Source: Posidonia oceanica (lineage: Eukaryota; Streptophyta; Magnoliopsida; Alismatales; Posidoniaceae). From it: 64,000 nucleotides of DNA. The position numbers and the translations under genes are program-made. Location: NCBI GenBank assembly GCA_037176725.1, contig JAZBRS010000029.1, positions 45,332,001 to 45,396,000 on the forward strand, read 5' to 3'. Shown here in pieces: positions 55,119-64,000 of the stretch. A model generated the notes under the pieces. It saw nothing but the letters and a program-made list of their open reading frames with translations. It ran no database searches and was not told where the DNA came from. Within the stretch, counting starts at the first letter, position 1. Each line of letters starts with the position of its first letter.

Positions 55119-55658
55119 TGTTGACACCCCATTTTGACAGTCTGAATCAATGGAATCTTCTGGTGGCTTCTGAATCCAAATCTAGGTCCAAACCTACACC
55201 TTCCTTTTCATCCTTCTCTTCAAAACAAGCCCAAACCTAACCTAGAATCACACCCCTTTCCCAAGCCCAAAAACTACCCAAAAACCATAGGAAAACTCAC
55301 CATCCCTGACTTAGCAAACCCACCAATAATCCTTAGAAATTTAAAACCAAAACCACTCCCAAAAACCCTAGAAAACTTAGGTAAAATTACCCTTTTTCTA
55401 CACCTCAAAACCCTTCCAAAACCTTCCTAAATCCAAACCCAAACCCTAGGTCCCACACTAGAGACCCCAGGCCACACACTCCCTAGATTTCACCTCTTTT
55501 CTAAACCTCTAATCCCTTCATTTATCCAAATTATCCTTTTCTCTCTCTTGGATTATTCTTTTCTCTCTCCTCTCTCTCTCCTTCTTATTCTCCTTCTTTC
55601 CACTCCCTTCTCTCTCCTTTTCTTGCTTGGCTGTGGGCCCACCTTGTGCATCTATCTC
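55119..55658 (+). repeat. First 540 bp of the 3' LTR of element E
   Basis: Collinear with 34220-34759, with about 20 differences by hand count. It stops at CTTGTGCATCTATCTC where the 5' LTR continues TTCTGTATTTTATTTG. The interruption is the start of element F. ATCTC (55654-55658) is the expected left target duplication of F. Confidence 0.9.
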
Positions 55659-55837
55659 TGTAGACACCCCATTTTGATAGGCTGAATTGGTAGAATCTCT
55701 CTCTCTGGTGGCTTCTGGACCAAACCAACACCTAAACCCAAACCTAGAACTACACCCATTTCCCAAACCCAAAATCACACCTATTTTCCATCCCGAAAAC
55801 CACTTCAAAACCCTCTCAAAACCTACACTTTCTTTAA

Positions 55838-56090
55838 CCTAGAAAACTACACAAAAACTCTAGGAAAACCCACACTTCTTCAACCTAGAAAACCACTCCA
55901 AAAACTCTAGGAAAACCTACATTTCTTTAACCTAGAAAACTACACAAAAACTCTAGGAAAATCAACACTTCTTCAACCTAGAAAACTACACAGAAACTCT
56001 AGGAAAACCTACATTTCTTTGACCTAGAAAACTACCCAAAAATTCTAGGAAAACCCACATTTCTTTAACCAAAAAAACCATTCAAAACCC
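55838..56090 (+). repeat. 46-bp tandem repeats at the start of LTR F
   Basis: Five units of AACCTAGAAAACTACACAAA-AACTCTAGGAAAACC-type followed by CACACTTCTTC or TACATTTCTTT. They alternate between the two endings, so there is a 92-bp higher-order pattern. Absent from C and E, weakly echoed in D (17573-17690). Confidence 0.8.
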
Positions 56091-57959
56091 TTAGAAAACC
56101 TAGATAAAATAATCCTTCCAAAACCTTAGAAAACCCTAAACAAAAACTCTCTCAAAACCCTAAACCCTAAACCTTCCAAAAACCCTAGGAAATCCCATGT
56201 AAAATCCTAGAAAACCCTAGATCACATCCCTCTAAATCCTAGGAACACACTTGCTCAAAACCACCACAAATTCAGGTCTATATCTTCTCCATCTCTCCTG
56301 ATTATCCTTTTCTCTTTCTTCACTATTCTCCCCCTTTCTTCTTCTCATTTCTTCTCTAAACTCATCATCAGCCCCATTTAACACTTCTTAAAGCAACTAA
56401 AGAGAAAAATCCAACCAGAAAAATAAATCAAACACCTAAAAATAATTCAAAAAAATATCTAATTAAAAGCAAATTGAAACAACGCAAAAACAGTTAAAAC
56501 TAATCAAAAACAAATTAAAACAAACTAAAAGACTTAAAAACAACTTAAAACAATTAAAAAACAAATTTCAAAACCTAAAGACAATTAAAACAAATCAAAA
56601 CCCATTAAAAACAATTAAAGAAGCAAACATAAGAAAAACCACCCAAAATCCTTAAAAAACAACATAAAATCTAATCAAAAACCTTAAAATCATCAAAAGA
56701 AAATTAAAACAATTAACAAACTTAAAATCAAAAGGAACAAACTTAAATAATCAAAACAATTAAAAAAAAAACTTTGAGAAAACAATTAAAAGATAAACTT
56801 AAACAAATTTAAAAACTTAAAAACAATCAACAAACTTAATCAAATTAAAAAACTTAAAAAAAAAATCAACAATTAAAATCAAAAGAGGAAACCTAAAAAC
56901 ACTTAACCAACTTAAAATTGAAATACTTAAAATAAAAAAAACAATGTTAAATCAAGAAGAAAATTTAAACAATCAAAACAATCAAAAAAAATAAAATTAA
57001 AAAACCATTAACAAACTAAAAACAATTAAAAGAAAAACCTAAGAAAAACAATTTTAAAAACTTAAACAAAACTAAAACCCCTCTTAACCTTAATTTAAAG
57101 AATTAAAAAACAATCCTCTAAACCTTGATTAAGAATCTTAACCTAAAGACAAACATTCTAAAATATTTCCAAATCCCTTTTTTTATTTTAATCCTTTTTT
57201 CTTTCTTTCTCTTCCTCTCAATTTCCCTTTCCTCTTCTTCCTCCCTCTTTTCTTTCCCTTTTTATTTTCTCTCCACATCAAGACCATCTCACTCCCTCTC
57301 CTTCTCATTCTTTTTTTTCTTTTTTTCCAACAGCAGCCCACAGCCCACCAACTTCCTCACCTCTTCTTCTTCTTCTCTTCCTCTCTTCCCACAAACGATA
57401 GCCTCTCCATTTTTTTTTTTTTTTCAAAACCTAACTGACACTCACCGTCACCACCTTGCTCCTACCACCATTCCACTTCCATGCCTCCATGCTCCTGCCA
57501 AACACTCCCCATGCCCTTGACCACTGCCTTTTTTCACACACAGACTCAAACAAAAAAACCCAACAGCCATGAAACCAAAAAAAGAAAAGAGAAGGCAGGA
57601 GGAACCAGAAGGAAAAAAAAAATAACACAGACCAACACCACTCCACCACCTCCTCCACAGACCAACCACCACAACCCAACACCAACAGACCCCCTCTCCT
57701 CTTATTTCTTTGTTTTTCCGGCCAACTCCCCAACAAGCAATCCACAGCCATCCACCTACACAAACACAGCCCACTACCACCATACCACAACCTCCACAAC
57801 CCTCTCCAGACCTCCATCATATCCTTCCCAACCCAGAAGCCAGAAGGAGAGAGGAGGAAGAAACCGGAGAAGAGAGGAGGAGAGAGAGAAAAAACCACAA
57901 AACTTCTCTATTTTTCTGCGACCACCTTGGTACACGAAAAATTTATCCGAGCCCACCAC

Positions 57960-58250
57960 TAGATCCGTCTTGTTCTCCCGTCCAACTCCATATTTTTATT
58001 TTCACGTTTCGAGCCCCGTAACGCCCGCAGCGGCTCGCCGGAGTTAGCCTTCTTCCCCGGCTCCGTTCGCCGGAGCAGCGGCCACGTCGCCTCCCCACGC
58101 TGCCATGCCGCTCCGCAGGCCGCCCTGGACCTCGCCGTGCCTCCGTCGGACCCCCCGCAGGCCAACCGCGCCGCTAGCATGCCGCTCCGCCCCCTCCTCC
58201 ACCGCCAGAAGCTTGCCGGCACCGCTGCCCCCGCATGCTACTGTAGCATG
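57960..58250 (+). other. GC-rich block of LTR F
   Basis: The shortest version of the GC-rich block. It ends with TGCTACTGTAGCATGCTACA, a near-palindrome, where C, D and E have CTGCTACAGTGG-type sequence before the T-rich part. CDS-like ORFs here are not conserved in other copies. Confidence 0.5.
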
Positions 58251-59934
58251 CTACAGTAATGCCTCTCCTCTCTTTCGTTTGCTTTTATTTTTTTTTGTTA
58301 TCTTACAAACTTTACCACGTATTGCATTTCCACATCATAGTTTTAATTATTTACTTCTAGGTCCAACCACAGTTTATAACTCATTTAAATTTGAATAAAA
58401 ACCATATAAAATTGCATAAAATATATGTAGTTTCCTTTATTTGCATGTTAGTCCCTCTGTAGTGTTTTCCTTTAATGTTTATTTTAGTTCTGGCCCTCTA
58501 GCTTTCCATTATTGCATGTTAGTCCTTCAATCAATAATCTGATTTAATGCTTGTATTTTACCTTAGTAAATTGCAATTTTAAACCCGACTATTTTCCTTA
58601 TTTGCACTGTAGTCCTCTGTTCTGTTAACTTATGCATTTATTTTTCAATTTATCTTATTGCATTGCATCATTTCTCCCATATTTTCTGATTTTTGCATGT
58701 AGGTCCTTCATCAATGCACAGCATACATTCAAATGCATATTTTGGTTATAAAATTGCATTTTTGACCCTGCATGCTTTAAAAATAGCACATAGGTCCTCT
58801 ACATGCTTATAAAAACCATTTAAATGCATATTTTGCTTATAAAATTGCATTTTAGACCCTACATGATTTAAAAATCGCATGTAGGTCCCCTGTTTGCATT
58901 CCCAGACCTCTTAGACCCCTGTTTTGCTGGAAAAATTGCATTTTGGACCCTGTTAATTTCAAAATTGCATGCCAACTTACCATATGATTTCAAAACTTGT
59001 CTTGATGCATGTCTATCTTGGAAAATTGCATTTTGAACCCTGCATTTTGTAAAATTGTATTCAGACCCTCCTTTTTTCAAAAACTTTGCATAAAAGCCCC
59101 CAACTTTTCAAAACCCTTGCATTTAGACCCCCATCTTTTCCAAAATTGCATATAAGCCCCCAATTTTCTGAAAAATCACCCCTAAGTTTTTTCTTGCATT
59201 CTACATGCATTGCACTCATGCATTCTTGCATTTGGCATTCCTTGTACACACTTAAGCATTCTTAGCTCCCATTCACATGAGAGGACCTGTTGTGCACACC
59301 CCTAGGACCTCCTGTACACCTAGATCCATTCTTCTCCCCTGTTCTGGCCCCTCTGCCTTGAAGTTGGGACATCTTCAGATCCGGCCGTTGGATCTTCTCA
59401 ACCAAGCTACCTGGACGACCTCGGCGGAGCGCTCTTCAGCATGGACCAAGCATATCTCAGATCAGGCTTTAGATTTCCCAGGTTAGTCCTCCTGAACTCC
59501 TGCACAGCATTCATTTGCACACTATTTGCATTACATGCATCGTTTTTGCTTTCTGTTTCCTCGAGCATGTAGAATAGGACTTCCTCTTCTTATCTATCAA
59601 CTCTACTCCCCTTTATCGCGTATTCTCAAGTGCTTTGTGTTGCGTTTCCCCTGGATTCACCACTAATTACGACTTTCTTCCCCCTTTTCCATGATCCGAT
59701 CGCACTGCAAGCTTTGGGCAGTGTGCGAGACACATCGTGGAACTGTTTAGTGGGAAACAGTTACAAAACAGTGGTAATCCTTTCACTTACTTTCCTTCCC
59801 CTTTGTAGGTCTTCACACCTACTTTGCGCGGTCTTTAAACAACGCTTGTTCTCACACTTGCCCTGTTTACCTCCCCTTTGCTTCTCCTGCTCTTTTTCTT
59901 AGCATTTGCATCTGCATGGTTTTATCGATGTTTT

Positions 59935-60380
59935 ATTTCGCCTGCTTTGGCACCGTTTTGCGTGCCCGCTTTGCTTTTGGCACCGTTTTGCGTGCCAGCT
60001 TTGCTTTTGGCACCGTTTCGCGTGCTCGCTTAATCTTTGGCACCGTTTTGCATGCCCGCTTTGCTTTTTGGCACCGTTTCGCGTGCCCGCTTTGTCTTTT
60101 GGCACCGTTTCACGTGCCTGCTCTGTTTTTGGCACCGTTTTGCATGCCCGCTTTGCTTTTGGCACCGTTTTGCAAACCTGCTCTGTTTTTGACACCGTTT
60201 TGCGTGCCCGCTTCGTTTTCTGGCACCGTCTTGCATGCCCGCTTTGTTTTTGGCACCGTTTCGCGTGCTGCTTTGCTTGTTCGCACCATTTTGCGTGCCA
60301 CTTTCCTTTCTTGCATTGTTTTGCGTGCCGATCTTGTTTTCTTGCACCGTTTTGCATGCCGCTTCCGCTTCTCGCATTGT
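59935..60380 (+). repeat. 30-bp tandem repeats in LTR F
   Basis: About 14-15 units of GGCACCGTTTTGCGTGCCCG plus CTTTGCTTTT; the longest and most regular of these arrays. ORFs of 128-190 codons across it on both strands are repeat products. Confidence 0.85.
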
Positions 60381-61053
60381 TTTGCGTGTCTTATGCCGTT
60401 TTCCTTTGCATGTCACCTACATTGCTTGGTTTTATCGTCGTTTTGCTTTTTCGCTTGCATTTGCATATAAGGCAGTGATGCTTACTGCCTGGAGTTCTCA
60501 CGAGCTAGGTTTCGCCCGGTTCGGAACACAGACAGAGCTGCTGAGCACTTAGACTGCGCGTTTCCTTTCCTGCATTGCATCCCACCACTTAGAGCACACC
60601 TATGAGCATTCATTCAAGCATTCATTGGCATTTAGGCATTCAAACCTGCATTTCCTTGCGTATGCGAGCGTAAGCCTTGAAAGACAGATTCTCAGGCGTG
60701 TCGGGGGTGCCTAACACCTTCCCCGCATGTAACAGGAGTCGTTGCCCAGTCTTTTGGCCCGTAATGACCATATTGCCCTTATCCTAGGCATGAGTCATCT
60801 CATTTGCAATCATTTGCATTTGTTTTCCTTTGCATTGCTTTGCATTGCATTTCTTACTTGGTTTTGCGTGTTAATTCACGCATTTCCCCTGGTTTTCCTT
60901 ATCTCCTGATAATAGACACGGTGGCGACTCTGAATTGTCTTATCTTCTTCTTTTCTTATCTTTTCTCCTCTGTTTTAAGTGTTTTCGAGTTGAGCCCTCC
61001 TCCTCGAACTTAGCTGCTATTAGTAAGCCTGATTCTGATTGGGATTACTACAG

Positions 61054-61071
61054 TGGCGACTCCGCTAGGGA
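61054..61071 (+). other. Primer-binding site, element F
   Basis: TGGCGACTCCGCTAGGGA stands one G after the LTR end. The A at position 14 is a likely mutation of the GGGGA end seen in E. Confidence 0.85.
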
Positions 61072-62380
61072 ACTGCAGACTCTGGCTTTCGTTTTTGGCT
61101 TTTTGCTCCCCGCTCTCGCCGTTTTGCTTGCCTTTGTTTGCTTCTTTGCTTGTTTTGGTCGCTCTTCTGTGCAAACTCCTAGCAAGTCGCCTCGTGGCTA
61201 CTTCGCTTAGGTTTTGCACCTCCTTTGCCCTGGTTTGTGCTCTGTTTCGCTCTGCTTTGCCTCTGTTGCTTGTTTACTTGCTTATTTCCTTGCTTCTGCT
61301 CTTATTTGCTTTGCAGCTTACCTGTCTTTACTTTTTTTATCTTGCTTACTTATTATTGCTCTATTTCCTATACAATGCATGTCTACATACTTGTTTGGCA
61401 ACAATGCATGCTTTTTGAATGATGAATGCTTTCTTTTACACATTTGCTATGTCACTACGCACGCACATGCCCTGTATACATGCCTTTTGACATGGTGAAT
61501 GCTTTCTCTTCACTATCATGCTCACAAACACTCGCACATGCCATGTACTTGCCTTTTGCTATGATTTATGCTGTTTGTTTGCCGTATTTGACTGACTCTC
61601 TTCCCTTTCGCACATGCCATGCCTAGGATAGTAGAGACTGTTTGCTCTCCCTGTGGTTAACTAAAAATGGCAAGTAAAAAGAACTTCTAGGAGCAACTAG
61701 AGACTTCAAACAATCCTTCACCCCCTTGGGTTAATAAAATGCGCAAGATAAAAGACTTTAATCATTTGCATAAGCATCATATAGGGCATGCATCTTCTCA
61801 TCTGAGTCCACCTATTAGTCTGCGAAGGATAGTCCCGGCCTCTTGTTCCATTGCTTTGGGCATGGCGCAAGTCAGTCGGTCTGTCCCCCCTTTGTTTAGG
61901 GGTCGTGTTAGTGTTAGTAGAGGGTACTACCCACGCCTCGGCGGGGTTGAGGCCACCAACGCACCACCCTGTCATTACCTGAGCTTTGGGCCCGGAGTTA
62001 GGCAGGGAACCCACTTTTCTGACCTAAGTCGGTGACCCGTACACCTAGGGATACCCGAAGTAAATCACCTGCTAAGATACACTAGATAGGTGAGGAGGGC
62101 ATACTAGAAAGCATACATATCATTCATGCCATCTAACTTAACTCATTTGCATTTGTCTTTCAATTTCTAATTCCTGTTTCCTTTTGTTTGTGTCAGCAGT
62201 GTTCGGTAAGCGAGTTCCCCATGCTGGAGCTTGAGTACCGACCCTTTCTGACACCCTTGTTGCGACCTTGTTCACGACCATTCCCCCTTTGAGCTATCCG
62301 CCTTTGCGACGATAGCTCCTATTAGGAATCACCGTTTGCATACCCGTCGCAGCCCTATTCTCACGCGCTCTAGGTCAGCA
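61072..62380 (+). other. Leader of element F
   Basis: Same order as in E: T/C-rich segment, AAATGGCAAGTAAAAAGAAC (61665), GGGTTAATAAAATGCG, conserved G/C-rich block (61800-62050), and the acceptor-like TTTCTAATTCCTG...TGTCAGCAG (62164-62199). No conserved ORF. Confidence 0.75.
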
Positions 62381-64000
62381 ATGGCCCAGTACGTCAGTGA
62401 GCCTCTCTTTACTCCAGTCACGGAGGATGTTTCCGTTCTGGCCCCTCCGGTTGCTCCTTTTGTCCCTTTTGTTCCCCCTCTGACGCTAGGGTTTCCTCCC
62501 CTGACGCCTCTAGGATCTCAGCATGTTCCGGGACAGTGGCAAGCATCTCTTCCTCCGGATCCGGTCGTCGAGTCTATCTTGATGACCGTTACTCGCACTT
62601 CGGAGACGCCACTGCCCCCTCCTTCCTAGGGATACGTCGCCTTTGACATTCCTCCTACCTCTGCTGCGACTTTCGCTATAGCACCTACTCCTCCCGGACA
62701 GTCTGTGTTCGTGCCGTTTGCTTCTCAATCCTTGCCAGCACTGCACTTTAGCGTTCCTGCTGACGGAACGCCTGAGGCTCAGTACCAGCGCCTGATGGAG
62801 CTTGCCCAGAGACTGCAGGGCATGGCTCTATTGGTTCGTCCCTCCTGCGCTCCTGTCGTTCCTGAGGTTCCTTTGAGGCCAGTTCCTGCATTTCATGCAT
62901 CTACCTCCACACCTCCGCCTCGACCATCATCTCAACTACTCACGGTTCCGACGATGGGGGCCCGTTTACCGCCTCCTTCTGCACAACACTTAGCACAGCA
63001 TGCTCCTCTTCCCCCTGGTGGTCAGTCCTTTGGACTGGCTAGAGCCTAGTACTCCACTGGCTTGCTGTCTGGCACCCTGCCCGTACAGCAACTGGTGCTC
63101 CAGCATCCTACTCCTCCCACAGCACAGCATGGCATCTACCCTCCCCTTTTGCATCAAGCCCAGCATCCTGCATACATCCCTGCATACACAGTTCCCCAGC
63201 ACGGATACGTCGGCCATCCCGTCGCTCCACCAGGCGACGTTATGGTAGATCCAAAGGAGCACTTAGGTGCGACCCATTGGGCATATGTGCTCAATACCCC
63301 AGTCGATCCCTCTCCTATGGCAGTAAATCCGGACCCCATCAACAATCGGATGGACATCTTGGAGAAGGCACTACGACTAGTGCAGGGTACTGAGCACCAG
63401 ACCTACCAATTTCGGGACCTCTGCTGCTTTCCAGAGGCGGTACTCCCTCTGAAGTTCAAAATTCCGGACTTCGAGAAATACAATGGTAGGGGCTGCCCCG
63501 TAGCACACCTGAAGGCGTATTGCGGTGATCTCACTCAGCTTCAGGCTGACGAGAGGTTGCTGATCCACCTGTTCCAGAAGAGCTTGACCGGGCCGGCTCT
63601 CAAGTGGTTCACATCACTTGATATGTCAACCATCAAGACTTGGAACGACCTCAGTTAGGCGTTCCTGGAACAGTACTCCTTCAACCTCGATCTAGTCCCA
63701 AAGCGGGCGGTCTTGATCGCAATCAAGCAGAATTCCAGCGAGCCGTTCGGGGAGTACGTCGGCCGTTGGTGCGCCTTTGCCTCACAAGTCCGAGACAGAC
63801 CCTCTGACGAGGAGTCTATTGAAATCGTTATCAAAGGGGCGCAGCCATCTCTTGGAGCTCTGCTTAGCATCCAACCAGTCACTACTTTTGCAGCACTCAT
63901 CAGAGCCAGAGCACGCGTGGAGAGTTCTTTGCGGAGTGGCAACTTCCCGGCTCTCTCTGCATTCGCTAAGCAGGCCGCGATTAGCAGTAACAGTGCCAAC
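62381..64000 (+). pseudogene. gag: Element F gag, N-terminal part to the window end
   Basis: The ATG at 62381 (SAMAQ context) opens one frame to the end. The order is as in E: Pro-rich N-terminus, YQRLMELAQRLQGMALL, PPGGQSFGLARA, NRMDILEKALRLVQGTEHQ, and the Retrotrans_gag-type core (63407-63960: DFEKYNGRGCPVAH, LTGPALKWFTSLDMS, FLEQYSFNLDLVPKR, ESIEIVIKGAQPS, SGNFPALSA). Stops: TAG at 62627, 63047 and 63656, each matching CAG in another copy. No frameshift seen, so this is the least damaged gag here. The knuckle and pol lie outside the window. Confidence 0.9.

Larger units (their letters stand above)
34220..55658 (+). mobile_element. Element E, near-complete Ogre-like element (3' LTR interrupted)
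   Basis: 5' LTR 34220-40083; PBS; leader; polyprotein 41422-50130; accessory ORF 51510-52712; hairpin array; PPT 55107-55114; first 540 bp of the 3' LTR (55119-55658). Internal length is about 15.0 kb. With two full LTRs the element would be near 26.8 kb, in the range known for Ogre. By hand count the two LTRs differ at about 20 of 540 comparable positions (near 4 percent), so the insertion is not recent. Element F was later inserted in its 3' LTR. Confidence 0.9.
55659..61052 (+). repeat. 5' LTR of element F
   Basis: 5394 bp, TGTAGACACCCC ... GGGATTACTACA. Modules: 46-bp repeats (55838-56090), CCCTAAACCCTAAACC stretch (56158), A-rich module (56380-57160), CT-rich part (57170-57420), purine-rich mixed part, short GC-rich block (57960-58250), T-rich part (58300-59260), embedded LTR-end remnant (about 59630-59790), 30-bp array (59935-60380), conserved blocks (60470-60560, 60671-60740), PBS-like TGGCGACTC (60922). 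Confidence 0.9.
55659..64000 (+). mobile_element. Element F, 5' part of a younger Ogre-like element
   Basis: F begins TGTAGACACCCC within E's 3' LTR. It has 5' LTR 55659-61052, PBS 61054-61071, leader to 62380, and gag from 62381 to the window end. Gag has only three stops in 540 codons. F belongs to an LTR variant different from E at its 5' end (TGTAGACACC, 46-bp repeats) but close to E at its 3' end. Confidence 0.9.

Noticed and set aside
56150..56180. Telomere-like CCCTAAACCCTAAACC
   Set aside because: Only two to three units, inside an LTR region full of CCTAGAAAACCC words; not a telomere array.

Overview
The window is plant nuclear DNA made entirely of long terminal repeat (LTR) retrotransposons. 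I see no host gene, tRNA, rRNA or CRISPR array. The elements are Ty3/gypsy, Tat lineage, and most like the Ogre group. The evidence is: LTRs of about 4.7-5.9 kb; a primer-binding site starting TGGCGACTCC; a gag with a C-x2-H-x4-H-x4-C knuckle; a DNGS-type protease; a reverse transcriptase; and two successive RNase H domains (ordinary plus 'archaeal-type' aRH) before integrase. The host is probably a seed plant with a large repeat-rich genome; the species cannot be told.

The layout is a self-nested stack of one family. Element B (minus strand) is the oldest visible layer: a tandem junction in which one LTR (3836-8546) has a polypurine tract and 3' region on one side (8547-17514, interrupted) and a primer-binding site, leader and gag on the other (3835 down to 1919). 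Into B were inserted, all on the plus strand: LTR A (1-1918, its 5' part outside the window) in B's gag; a complete solo LTR C (10455-16311, TG...CA, with 5-bp target duplication ATAGG on both sides) in B's 3' hairpin array; and element D (from 17515) in B's accessory ORF. Element E (34220-55658) sits inside D's 3' internal region, and element F (55659 to beyond the window) sits inside E's 3' LTR. The right-hand parts of D, E and F lie outside the window.

E is the most complete copy: 5' LTR 34220-40083, PBS 40085-40102, leader, a gag-pro-RT-RH-aRH-INT polyprotein 41422-50130, an accessory ORF 51510-52712, a long array of small hairpins 53200-54545, polypurine tract 55107-55114, and the first 540 bp of its 3' LTR. 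D has the same polyprotein (24064-33087). F shows only leader and gag. Every coding region is broken. By hand count most premature stops are TAG, from CAG or CTGG, as expected from cytosine deamination at CHG-methylated sites in silenced repeats.

Points of most interest: an accessory ORF downstream of integrase with features of the plant mobile / DUF7745-type proteins that Ogre carries upstream of gag; a 3' array of about 38 hairpins whose stems vary in a paired manner; remnants of older LTR ends and primer-binding sites inside the present LTRs; and a conserved branch-point plus splice-acceptor-like site just before gag in all four copies. All alignments and counts were made by eye.
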